Source: an uncultured Winogradskyella sp. (lineage in GTDB: Bacteria > Bacteroidota > Bacteroidia > Flavobacteriales > Flavobacteriaceae). Taken from it: a stretch of 64,000 nucleotides of DNA. Shown in pieces: positions 19,801-27,811 of the stretch. Within the stretch, counting starts at the first letter, position 1, and the number at the start of each line of letters is the position of its first letter. The stretch covers positions 18,988 through 82,987 of the forward strand of contig CAJXLB010000011.1 of the NCBI GenBank assembly GCA_913055905.1, written 5' to 3'. The translations under genes were made by a program, and so were the position numbers. The notes under the pieces were generated by a model. It saw only the letters and a list, made by a program, of their open reading frames with translations, ran no database searches and was not told the origin of the DNA.

Positions 19801-19920
19801 ACTGAATATCAAGGATTTGACCCAGTTCTCTCATCTGGAGCTCCAATAGGTGGTGGAATAGATGGTGGTGGCTACCCAAATCCACGTCAATTCTTATTAG
19901 GTATGAATTTAAAATTTTAA
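16894..19920 (+). CDS. SusC-type TonB-dependent transporter
   Basis: A 1008-residue outer-membrane transporter that imports glucan oligosaccharides using TonB energy. After a signal peptide (to about GQ at residue 20) come a carboxypeptidase-regulatory-like domain (VKGTVTEASSGLPLPGVNV), the SusC signature region ALNEVVVIGYGTQTKKEVTG, the plug (about 115-235, with the NIRGIS and LVDGN motifs) and a 22-strand barrel ending in phenylalanine (LLGMNLKF). susD starts four bases after its stop. It is the first gene of the PUL operon. Confidence 0.95.
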   Translation: MKIKILYLCALFFSMIMQGQTVNVKGTVTEASSGLPLPGVNVVIKNTTKGASTDFDGNFTIEDVSLNSILVVSYLGFQTQEIKIVDDKPLSIALVEDAEALNEVVVIGYGTQTKKEVTGAVSVVSSETIEELKPTRVEQALQGQVAGVNITSTSGSPGSALTINIRGISTNGDNRPLILVDGNVIEDLSVLNPNDIESVNVLKDATAGIYGVRAANGVILIKTKTGRKNMPTTVEINAWGGVQETTRKLPTLNATEYALLANEAFAANGEALPFPDVSGLGQGTNWQDEVFERAPIYSTAVSIRGGTETQTFAYGASIFSQDGIVGGNRANFTRLNQSLNYSLDVTENLKFNAGVIWNYTNRNRLNEGGIGSVLFNAVNNAPTLPVRQNGGFSISEGLGNEVVNPLQQIQNSYNRQHVDRISGVAGLSYDFLDYFTAQVNYQFNYTEEGIRTFLPEQFYGSGKVFNIFTSQLTENENIFRDYTFDAFLKYQRSFNEVHNLSVLLGTSVFKTEGFFSGFIGFDVGNDIANASLDNTSNVESIFIGLPRNPFFDSRLLSYFTRIQYDYKGKYLFSAVLRRDGSSAFGPENKFGYFPSFSAGWVASDESFLENNSFFDFLKLRASYGILGNDRIPAFAFVSTLDGEATYVLDGTRAFGQATGRIANPEIQWEQQKTFDIGLDARFLDNKFDLTMDYYIRRTEDLLVSPQVSGLLGPSAPGASAPLVNAGVIENKGFELALGYNDYIGDDFKISARYNLTTIDNEVISVSDGVEFLVGGAFGIGQDPPARMETGFPLGYFRGFKTAGIFQNQAQVESLPTINDNVRPGDLIFVDINNDGVIDDDDRTNIGNPIPDFTMGFNLSFEYKNFDFVAYAFASIGNEIVRNYERNNPLTNRTTYYLDRWRGEGTSNSFPRVTTGANSNILFSDFYVEDGSFLRMQNITLGYSLSDKALENSKLSKVRFYAAVQNLFTLTEYQGFDPVLSSGAPIGGGIDGGGYPNPRQFLLGMNLKF

Positions 19921-19924
19921 GACA

Positions 19925-21391
19925 ATGATAAAGACAAAACACATATATATAATTTTGGCTATGGTTTTCATTGCCTCATGCAGTGATGACTTTGTAGATG
20001 TGGATCCACCGTTTGCAAATTCTGCAGATTACTTCAATTCAGAAGAAGATTACCAGAATGCACTTATTGGCGCTTATGATTTGTTGCAAACCACCTATAT
20101 CAACGTTATGATTGGGGAAATTGCCTCAGACAACACCTTGTCCGGTGGCGAAAGTGCAACGGACGTTATTGGAATACAAGAGATTGATGAGATGCAGCAT
20201 AACCCAGTAAATCAACAACTAAGAGATATTTGGGGCTGGATGTTTTCTGGTGTTAATAGAGCAAATTATATCATGCAGTATGAAGATAAAACACCTTTTC
20301 CAGGAAAAGAGAATGTAATAGCGCAAACCCGTTTTTTAAGAGCGTATTATTACTTTGAATTGGTCAAATTCTTTGGTGATGTACCATTAGTAAGGGATCG
20401 TGTTGTCGAATTTGGAGATGAGCGTGATATTCCAAAAGCACCCAAGGAAGACGTCTATGCATTAATAGAGGAAGACTTAATTTATGCGGCTAACAATTTG
20501 CCACTTCAGCAATCTGAAACCGGAAGAGCAACAAAAGGCGCTGCACAAGCGCTTTTAGGAAAGGCTTATCTCTATCAGGAAAAATATGCCGAAGCAGCTG
20601 ACGTTTTGCAAGAGGTGATTAATTCTGGACAGTATGCCTTATTAGAGGATTACAGTACTATGTTTGAGAATAACAATGAGAATAATATCGAATCCGTTTT
20701 CGAAGTGCAATATACAGACGAAGAAGGAGCCGGTTTTGGTTGTTTGCAATGTAGTGAAGGTAATATCGCTGTTGGCTTTAATGGAATTAGAAACTACAGT
20801 GGTCCAGTATTTGGGTCTGGTTTTAGCTTTAACGTACCTACCCAGGATGTCGTTGATGCTTTTGAAGACGGAGATACAAGACTCGAAACAGCTATTTTGG
20901 ATATTGAGGCCTGGGCAGAAGAAACAGGCGCTACTTATGCCATTGGGTATAAACATACAGGATATTACAATAGAAAATATATTGCCAGGCAAGGAGATGC
21001 GGATATTGGAGATGCTAACTTAACTAATCCTAACAATTACAGAGCTATACGATACGCCGATGTGCTCTTAATGGCGGCAGAGGCTTTGGCTAGTCCAGAG
21101 GTTGGAAATGATTCACAAGCCTTGATTTACCTTAATCAAGTTAGGGAACGTGCTTTTGGAAGTACAGCCAATAATCTATCAGTAGGAGGAATTGGACTAA
21201 GAAACGCTATCCAACAAGAACGCCGTGTAGAGCTCGTTGGAGAAGGGCACCGCTTCTTTGATTTGGTAAGAACAGGTGAAGCAGCCAATGCTATCGATGG
21301 TTTTCAAACCGGAAAAAATGAGGTATTCCCAATACCACTTATCGAAATAGAATTAGCTGGAAATCAGTGGGAGCAAAATCCAGGGTATTAA
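19925..21391 (+). CDS. SusD-type glycan-binding lipoprotein
   Basis: The 488-residue lipoprotein forms the lid of the SusC pore and binds the incoming glycan. The lipobox cysteine is at residue 19 (FIASC) and is followed by SDDF, which matches the flavobacterial surface-export signal. Tetratricopeptide-like helices of the SusD/RagB fold are seen at RANYIMQYEDK, RFLRAYYYFELVKFFGDVPLV and the C-terminal YRAIRYADVLLMAAEA, QERRVELVGEGHRFFDLVR, all standard SusD signatures. Confidence 0.95.
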   Translation: MIKTKHIYIILAMVFIASCSDDFVDVDPPFANSADYFNSEEDYQNALIGAYDLLQTTYINVMIGEIASDNTLSGGESATDVIGIQEIDEMQHNPVNQQLRDIWGWMFSGVNRANYIMQYEDKTPFPGKENVIAQTRFLRAYYYFELVKFFGDVPLVRDRVVEFGDERDIPKAPKEDVYALIEEDLIYAANNLPLQQSETGRATKGAAQALLGKAYLYQEKYAEAADVLQEVINSGQYALLEDYSTMFENNNENNIESVFEVQYTDEEGAGFGCLQCSEGNIAVGFNGIRNYSGPVFGSGFSFNVPTQDVVDAFEDGDTRLETAILDIEAWAEETGATYAIGYKHTGYYNRKYIARQGDADIGDANLTNPNNYRAIRYADVLLMAAEALASPEVGNDSQALIYLNQVRERAFGSTANNLSVGGIGLRNAIQQERRVELVGEGHRFFDLVRTGEAANAIDGFQTGKNEVFPIPLIEIELAGNQWEQNPGY

Positions 21392-21401
21392 AAATAAAGT
21401 T

Positions 21402-23396
21402 ATGAAAAGAATAGGTTTTATAGTATTAGCATCAGTATTAACAGTGCTGATGGCCTGCTCGGAAGACGAGCGCGATATAGATTTTATTAATGATGTAGAA
21501 GCACCTTCAGACGTATCAATATTATTTGTGCCAACAACAGATAATAGTGGTTTGGTGACCTTAATTCCTAGTGGAACTGGAGCTTCCTTTTTCGATGTAT
21601 TCTTTACCGAGAATACGCAAAACCCAGTGAGACTTGGGGCCGGAGAAGTGACTCAAAATATTTATGAAGAAGGGACTTACACTGTTAAGACCATTGCAAC
21701 TGGTGTTACAGGAAAACAGACAGTAGTTGAGCAAACGCTTAATGTGTCATTTATTCCTCCTCAGAATTTGGAGGTAAACATTGCCAACGATGGTGCAGTT
21801 TCCAATACAGTTCGTGTTACGGCAACAGCTGATTTCGGAATAAATTATGAAGTAGACTTTGGAGAGACTATAGGTGACGATAGTGACGTGGTTATGGCCA
21901 ATATTGGTGACGAAATCGTGTATGAGTACGATGAACCTGGCCTCTACACCATAGTTGTTACTGCTTTTAGTGCAGCCATAGAGACAACGGAATTTATTAT
22001 AGAGGATTTTGAGGTTACAGAGGTATTGGCACCAATTACGGCAGCACCAACACCAGCTGTACCTGCAGCTGACGTCATTGCTATTTATAGTGACTCGTAT
22101 GATGTAATTACCACCAACGAGTTTCCAACTGAGTGGTCCAACTCTGGTTTTGAAGAAATACAAATTGATGGAAATAATACTATTCAATACGGAAATCTTG
22201 CCTTTACAGGTATTGTCACAGACTATAGTAATCCTACCGACTTATCCACAATGGAATTTGTACATTTCGATTATTGGACAGCCGATGCAACTACATTAGG
22301 ATTTAAAATCGTAAATACAGCTTTAGATCCACCTCAAGAAGATATCGTGGAATTACAAGAAGTAGTGCAAGATCAATGGGTAAGTGTTGATATTCCATTG
22401 GACGATTATAATATGGATCGTTCTCAAGTCACACAATTATTATTTGATACGCTAGGAAATGTCGCCACTGTATTTATAGATAACTTGTACTTCTACAGGG
22501 AATCAACATCGTTCTTCTTCAATGATGGGCTTGTCACTAACGGTAACTTCCAAGCAGGAAGCGATAATTGGATTGTTGGTGTTGATGATAATGCGCCAGC
22601 ACCAGTAACCTCTCAAGCAGGAAATATTTTCTATAGCGTTGATGTAACCACCCCTGACCCTGGACAGCCATTCTTAGTGAATGTGAGTCAGAAATTAGAA
22701 ATTATTGAAGGTGAGACTTATGAACTTTCATTCGAAGCATGGTCAAATGTTAACCGATCTATTATCGCAGGTATAGGTTTAAGCGGACCTCCTTTTTCAG
22801 CTACAGTCGAGACAGTGAGTATTACGCCAGTAGTAACCAGATACACTTTGGAGTTGCCTGCTTCTGGATTTGGAGCCTTGGATGCCCGAATTTTATTTGA
22901 CCTAAATGGTGATGCAGGAATCGTTAACATAGATAATGTCTATCTAAGAAGAGTTCCTCCAAATGATTTAGTAACAAATGGGGATTTTGAAAATGGAAGT
23001 GAATTGTGGTTGGTAGGAGTAGATGACAACAGTTCTGCACCTACAGCGACCTTAAATGGTGACACCTTCTATTCGGTTGATGTTACTAGCCCAGATCCAG
23101 GTCAGCCATTTTTAGTAAACCTAAGTCAAAAACTTGAAATTATCGAGGGCGAAACATATACGCTAACATTTGACGCTTGGTCTAATGTTAATAGATCAAT
23201 TATTGCAGGTATTGGATTAAGTGGTGGCAGTTTTGCTAATAATAGCCAGACTGTAAACATAACCCCAGAAATTACAACCTACTCGCTAACATTGACCGCT
23301 GACGGTTTCGGTGCTCCAGATGCAAGAGTGCTATTCGACAATGCAGCTGAGGCAGGAGTTGTGAATATAGATAACGTAACCTTGGAGCTCAATTAA
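21402..23396 (+). CDS. Multi-domain surface glycan-binding lipoprotein
   Basis: The 664-residue lipoprotein (lipobox MAC, cysteine 19, then acidic SEDERDID) is built from two PKD-like domains (about 30-118 and 119-205), a beta-sandwich module (about 215-366) that recurs in two other proteins of this locus, and two tandem CBM4-like domains (375-518 and 521-663) that share blocks such as DPGQPFLVN, SQKLEIIEGETY and AWSNVNRSIIAGIGLSG. It has no catalytic domain. It occupies the SusE/F position right after susD and should hold glucan at the cell surface. The repeat DNA is far more diverged than the protein, which suggests selection to keep both copies. Confidence 0.85.
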   Translation: MKRIGFIVLASVLTVLMACSEDERDIDFINDVEAPSDVSILFVPTTDNSGLVTLIPSGTGASFFDVFFTENTQNPVRLGAGEVTQNIYEEGTYTVKTIATGVTGKQTVVEQTLNVSFIPPQNLEVNIANDGAVSNTVRVTATADFGINYEVDFGETIGDDSDVVMANIGDEIVYEYDEPGLYTIVVTAFSAAIETTEFIIEDFEVTEVLAPITAAPTPAVPAADVIAIYSDSYDVITTNEFPTEWSNSGFEEIQIDGNNTIQYGNLAFTGIVTDYSNPTDLSTMEFVHFDYWTADATTLGFKIVNTALDPPQEDIVELQEVVQDQWVSVDIPLDDYNMDRSQVTQLLFDTLGNVATVFIDNLYFYRESTSFFFNDGLVTNGNFQAGSDNWIVGVDDNAPAPVTSQAGNIFYSVDVTTPDPGQPFLVNVSQKLEIIEGETYELSFEAWSNVNRSIIAGIGLSGPPFSATVETVSITPVVTRYTLELPASGFGALDARILFDLNGDAGIVNIDNVYLRRVPPNDLVTNGDFENGSELWLVGVDDNSSAPTATLNGDTFYSVDVTSPDPGQPFLVNLSQKLEIIEGETYTLTFDAWSNVNRSIIAGIGLSGGSFANNSQTVNITPEITTYSLTLTADGFGAPDARVLFDNAAEAGVVNIDNVTLELN

Positions 23397-23442
23397 GTTT
23401 AAATTTTTAGTTGTTTAGATGACATTATATAAAAATGGAAAA

Positions 23443-24378
23443 ATGAAAAAATTAAAGAATATATTTTCAATACTTTTAGTTCTTGCGGTTACGACGAGTT
23501 GCCAAGAAGAAGACCAGGAATTTGGACCAGTGTTGGCGCCTACTAACATCAATATTGAATTAACATACTTAGACGATATTGACGATGATGGCGAATTGGA
23601 TGAGGTCGATGCACCAGGATTAGGCAGTGGCTTTGTTAAGTTTAGTGCCACAGCAGACAATGCCATTTCTTTTGTTTTTGAAATTGACAATATTAGAACT
23701 ACAGCAGTAAATGGTGAGGCTACTCTCATTTTTTCAACACTTGGCCTAAACACCTACAATGCCACAGTTATTGCCTACGGTACTGGTGGAGCCTCTTCAA
23801 GTCAAACCATTCAGCTAGATGTTTTGTCAACTTTTGAAGCGCCAGCAGAATTAATTACCATGCTTACTAATGATAGTGAGCGTACTTGGCGTATAAAAGC
23901 CGAAGTGCCTGGCCATTTTGGTCTGGGACCAATAGGAGGGATCTTCAACGAATTCTTTTCCGCACCTGCATTTGATAAAGAGGGTGTAGGAATGTATGAT
24001 GATCGCTATGTATTTAATGTAGATGGTACCTTTACTCACATCACGGATAGTACAAATGATAGTCCAGATGTAAATCCAGAGGGTACTGTATTCGGCAGGG
24101 AAAACCTTATAAACGAACTTAACGGTCCAGGAAGTGGTACACCTAATGGTGCCGATATCGAAAATTATCCATATTCGGACTACACGGAAAGTTGGTTTAT
24201 CACGGGTCCTGGTGGTGTAGAAACCTTAAATTTAACAGGAATTGGGTTCTTAGGTTATTACATTGGAGGTGATCATACTTATACCATTGAAAGCAGATCT
24301 ACCAATGAAATGGTAGTAAGGTCCACGGATGGCAATGGCGAATTTGATTGGGGTTTTATATTAATTGCTGATGAATAA
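23443..24378 (+). CDS. PKD-containing surface lipoprotein
   Basis: An acidic lipoprotein of 311 residues from the ATG at 23443, which gives a normal signal peptide (MKKLKNIFSILLVLAVTTSC); an upstream ATG at 23419 would add eight residues. The cysteine is followed by QEEDQE, a surface-type signal. A PKD-like domain (about 25-135) is followed by a compact C-terminal domain (about 140-311, beginning SERTWRIKAEVPGHFG) rich in Gly, Phe and Asp that resembles domains often found beside SusCD pairs. Non-catalytic; probably a second glycan-binding protein. A strong hairpin follows it. Confidence 0.75.
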   Translation: MKKLKNIFSILLVLAVTTSCQEEDQEFGPVLAPTNINIELTYLDDIDDDGELDEVDAPGLGSGFVKFSATADNAISFVFEIDNIRTTAVNGEATLIFSTLGLNTYNATVIAYGTGGASSSQTIQLDVLSTFEAPAELITMLTNDSERTWRIKAEVPGHFGLGPIGGIFNEFFSAPAFDKEGVGMYDDRYVFNVDGTFTHITDSTNDSPDVNPEGTVFGRENLINELNGPGSGTPNGADIENYPYSDYTESWFITGPGGVETLNLTGIGFLGYYIGGDHTYTIESRSTNEMVVRSTDGNGEFDWGFILIADE

Positions 24379-24493
24379 TGCTATTGAAGCCTTCAATAAG
24401 CTATACAAAAACACTACGATAGAAATTTTAACACATATAAATTAATGCGGATGAATTTAGATGTATCCTAGGAAAAACAAGGCTTTATTAAAC

Positions 24494-24527
24494 ATATGGC
24501 AAAAAACAAGCACGTTTTTTGCCATAT
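24494..24527. terminator. Perfect 14-bp hairpin between PUL blocks
   Basis: ATATGGCAAAAAAC (24494-24507) and GTTTTTTGCCATAT (24514-24527) form a perfect 14-bp stem with loop AAGCAC. It ends the susCD block and sits just upstream of the promoter for the next gene. A terminator or processing site is most likely; an operator is possible because it is a perfect inverted repeat. Confidence 0.65.
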
Positions 24528-24533
24528 CCTTTC

Positions 24534-24564
24534 TTTGTGAAGTAAGAATATTGTGATATTTTTA
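24534..24564 (+). promoter_or_regulatory. Promoter of the GH/barrel gene
   Basis: TTTG (24534-24537) and TATTTTTA (24557-24564), one mismatch from TAnnTTTG, are separated by the favoured 19 bases. It lies directly after the 14-bp hairpin, so the second PUL block can be transcribed on its own. Confidence 0.5.
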
Positions 24565-24633
24565 AAATGACTTACAAAAACCGAAGAGGCCCCTACCATA
24601 ACTAACTCCTTAAAAAAACTAAATTATTTAACT

Positions 24634-27600
24634 ATGAGAAAATACCTATTTGCGCTAACCTTTATGTTTGGCTGTTCATTAGTCTTTTCCCAATCCAATG
24701 TACGGGTGTCAAAAGACGCTAGTGGTATGACATTACTAGTTGATGGCAAAGAATTTATGATTAACGGTATGAACTGGGATTACATTCCAATTGGTACCAA
24801 TACAGTTGATGCCAAATTTTGGGAAAAATCAGATGATGTCATCAAGGCAGGTTTAGACACTGAAATGTCCCTATTGAAAAATATGGGCGTAAATGTAATT
24901 AGACAATATACTGGCGTTCCAGCAAGGTGGATCCGATATATTTATGAGAATTACGGCATTTACACTATGTTAAATCATTCTTTTGGCCGATATGGTTTAA
25001 CCTTAAATGGAGTATGGACACCTGTTACTATATACGACGACCCTGTTACCGAGGAATTTTTAATGCAAGAGGTAACCCAATTGGTAGAGGAGTACAAAGG
25101 AACGCCTGGCTTGTTGTTTTATCTTTTAGGTAATGAAAATAATTATGGTTTGTTCTGGCAAGGAGCGGAAACAGAAGATTTTCCAGATGACGAAGATCAA
25201 AAGGCCTATATCGGTGAAAAACGCGGTCGTCCTATGTATAGACTTATGAACGAAGCGGCAAAGGCCATGAAGGCTATAGACCCCTCACGTCCTGTGGCTT
25301 TGTGTAACGGTGATGTGTTGTTTATAGATATTATAGCAGAAGAGTGTCCAGATATTGATATTTATGGTACCAATACCTATCGTGGAGTTTCTTTTACAGA
25401 TATGTTTGATACCGTGAAGAATAAATTGGATATGGCTTTGGTTTTTACAGAATTTGGCTCCGACGCCTATAACGCAAAAGAAAATAAGGAAGACCAAAAA
25501 ATGCAAGCCTATTACAATTTAGGAAACTGGAAAGAAATCTATCAACATGCCGCAGGGTTAGGAAAAACAGGCATATCAATTGGTGGATTTACGTTCCAAT
25601 TCAGTGACGGTTGGTGGAAATATGGTTTTGATGATCGCGAAAATGCAGACAGACATGATAACAATGCCTCATGGACCAATGGAGGTTACGACTGGGATTT
25701 AGCGCCTGGACAAAACAACATGAACGAGGAGTGGTTTGGTATTTGTGCCAAGGGTCCTACTAACGAAAGAGGACTTTACGACCTATATCCAAGAGCAGCA
25801 TATTACGCATTAAAAGAGGCACATCAACTCGATCCCTATGCAGATGGCATGACAGCAGAGTTTGTTGAGAATTACTTTAACAGTATCAACTTAATGGATG
25901 CCGTACTTAGAGCAAGAGGAGATAAAGCTGCTTTAGAAGGTAGTGGCGCCGAGAAGCTAAGAATTAGCCAATTACAAGCAAAGTTTACAACCTTTAATAC
26001 AGGAGGAACACTTATTACAACGCCAGACAATCCTGATGCCACACAACCAGACGCTGTTCCTAATCAACTTGGATTTGATCATATGCAGTCATTTTTCGTT
26101 GGTGTTGAAGGAAATCCAGCAGCTAATTTAAGAGCGGAGGTTGTTTTAAACGTTGTTGGTAACGTTGCACAAAATCCTATCGATGAGATTTTTTACGAGA
26201 CCATCACAAGACGCATAATAGTTGATGAAGATACAGATGCCGTTGTTAATCAAGGAGATCGCGTAAATCTTTATCAAGCCGAATTCGAGTGGAATGCTAA
26301 AGATTTCGATGTAAGAGGATTTTATCGTACAGGCCATTATCATTGGCAATATGAAGGAGATTTCTTCGGTTTGTATCCAGAAGCTAACTATGGTCCTAAT
26401 CTGGACATTTATGGCGGTGAAATTTTAGGTGCTGAAATCGACGGTAAAGGAGATTTAGAAGGGTTAAAAGCTGCCATTGGTCCACAATTGTGGTGGGGAG
26501 CCAACCCAACCATGTTATTTAAGTATCAGAAAAAATTAGGCCATTTTGATGTTGCAGCGATTTATCATCGCGATTTTGAAACAGATTTACAATTTGATGA
26601 GTCTGGTCGTCGTGTTTTAGACCAGAACCAAGTACGAAGTGGTATTATTCCAGCTTGGCCCACGGAACGCGCTTCGATTGCTATTAATCGGGAATTTGGA
26701 AAATTCGGTGTAACCCTTGGAGGTATTTGGGCCGGTAGTCCGCTAAACGGCAGTTCTTTCCAAGATGTGGAGAATGGTGTTGTCTTTGTAGATAAAGTAG
26801 AAAGCAAAGATAACTTCGGAGGAAAAGTAAAAGTTACTTATGAAGGCGGTAAATTCAATTGGTATGGCCAAGGCTCGTATATGGGACTTGTGGCCAACGG
26901 TGGTTTTGATGCTACTCAAACTTTTACAGGCTGGAAACTTAAGGATTCAGGAAGTGGAAACATGACTAATTTCTTGACTGGTTTCACTTATTCTTTCGAT
27001 AATTTCCAAATCGCACCAAATTTTATGTGGCAAAAGCCATTGGTTGATCCAATGCCAAATAATGGGCCAGCACCAGGTCGATTAAGAAATGTTATTGACG
27101 ATCCGTTTGCCGTTAGGGATTGGAACAGGGAAACTACTGCAGGTGAAATCTTATTCACTTATGATCCTACACCGGGAACGTGGATGTACCAATGGGATAA
27201 TGACAGATCAGAGGATGCCAAGTTCGCTATGAATTTAGGTTTTGTCTACAGACATTTACCAACAACCATGGATGCACATATTGGTTTCTTGGCCACTCGT
27301 GAATTTTTTGCTTTCCCAACATCGGTTCCGGCACAGGACTTATGGGAAGTGCATTCCAGAATGGTGTCTAAATTATCGCCAGATTTAGGAATTATTGGTA
27401 ACTTCTACTACGGAAATGGACAGGCCAATGGTGATAGCGATAGAACAATTTACCGTTTTGGTGGCGATATAAGAGCCATATACAAAAAGATGAAATTAGA
27501 GACTCATTTAAAAATTAACGATTGGGGACCATTCGATTATCACAGGGATTTTAACTTAACGTTCCCAGTGCAGTTTATGATGGACATTTCAACCTCATTT

Positions 27601-27807
27601 GGGAAACCAGACTGGTTTATTCTTCCCAATACCACTATTGGTTTAAGAGGAACATGGCGATCCTTAGATGAATTCTCTAACAGATACGCGCCAACATTTG
27701 TCCCAGCTGACACCTTTGCTACAGATCCAGTATTAACTCCTGTAGGATTCCCTGATGGTTCGGAATGGGAAATAAGAACGTACGTGCACATTAACATTGG
27801 TAGATAA
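24634..27807 (+). CDS. Clan GH-A glycoside hydrolase fused to an outer-membrane beta-barrel
   Basis: The 1057-residue protein begins with a signal peptide without lipobox (cleavage near FSQ|S, residue 20). Residues 22-400 form a TIM barrel of clan GH-A type with probable acid/base Glu168 (LLGNENNYG) and nucleophile Glu273 (VFTEFGSDAYN). A linker (about 400-478) leads to about 580 residues of alternating aromatic/Gly-rich strands (for example AEFEWNAKDFDVRGFYRTG, KKLGHFDVAAIYHRDF, KFGVTLGGIWAGS, INIGR at the end) with short turns and long loops, the pattern of an outer-membrane barrel of roughly 16-20 strands. It is the first gene of the second PUL block. The GH family is uncertain (GH2-like, GH5, GH158 or GH72-like are candidates); a beta-glucan substrate is inferred from context. 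Confidence 0.75.
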   Translation: MRKYLFALTFMFGCSLVFSQSNVRVSKDASGMTLLVDGKEFMINGMNWDYIPIGTNTVDAKFWEKSDDVIKAGLDTEMSLLKNMGVNVIRQYTGVPARWIRYIYENYGIYTMLNHSFGRYGLTLNGVWTPVTIYDDPVTEEFLMQEVTQLVEEYKGTPGLLFYLLGNENNYGLFWQGAETEDFPDDEDQKAYIGEKRGRPMYRLMNEAAKAMKAIDPSRPVALCNGDVLFIDIIAEECPDIDIYGTNTYRGVSFTDMFDTVKNKLDMALVFTEFGSDAYNAKENKEDQKMQAYYNLGNWKEIYQHAAGLGKTGISIGGFTFQFSDGWWKYGFDDRENADRHDNNASWTNGGYDWDLAPGQNNMNEEWFGICAKGPTNERGLYDLYPRAAYYALKEAHQLDPYADGMTAEFVENYFNSINLMDAVLRARGDKAALEGSGAEKLRISQLQAKFTTFNTGGTLITTPDNPDATQPDAVPNQLGFDHMQSFFVGVEGNPAANLRAEVVLNVVGNVAQNPIDEIFYETITRRIIVDEDTDAVVNQGDRVNLYQAEFEWNAKDFDVRGFYRTGHYHWQYEGDFFGLYPEANYGPNLDIYGGEILGAEIDGKGDLEGLKAAIGPQLWWGANPTMLFKYQKKLGHFDVAAIYHRDFETDLQFDESGRRVLDQNQVRSGIIPAWPTERASIAINREFGKFGVTLGGIWAGSPLNGSSFQDVENGVVFVDKVESKDNFGGKVKVTYEGGKFNWYGQGSYMGLVANGGFDATQTFTGWKLKDSGSGNMTNFLTGFTYSFDNFQIAPNFMWQKPLVDPMPNNGPAPGRLRNVIDDPFAVRDWNRETTAGEILFTYDPTPGTWMYQWDNDRSEDAKFAMNLGFVYRHLPTTMDAHIGFLATREFFAFPTSVPAQDLWEVHSRMVSKLSPDLGIIGNFYYGNGQANGDSDRTIYRFGGDIRAIYKKMKLETHLKINDWGPFDYHRDFNLTFPVQFMMDISTSFGKPDWFILPNTTIGLRGTWRSLDEFSNRYAPTFVPADTFATDPVLTPVGFPDGSEWEIRTYVHINIGR

Positions 27808-27811
27808 AAAA

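Noticed and set aside
21747-22187. 146-codon minus-strand open frame inside the surface lipoprotein
   Set aside because: It lies wholly antisense in a well-supported gene and shows no domain or start signal.
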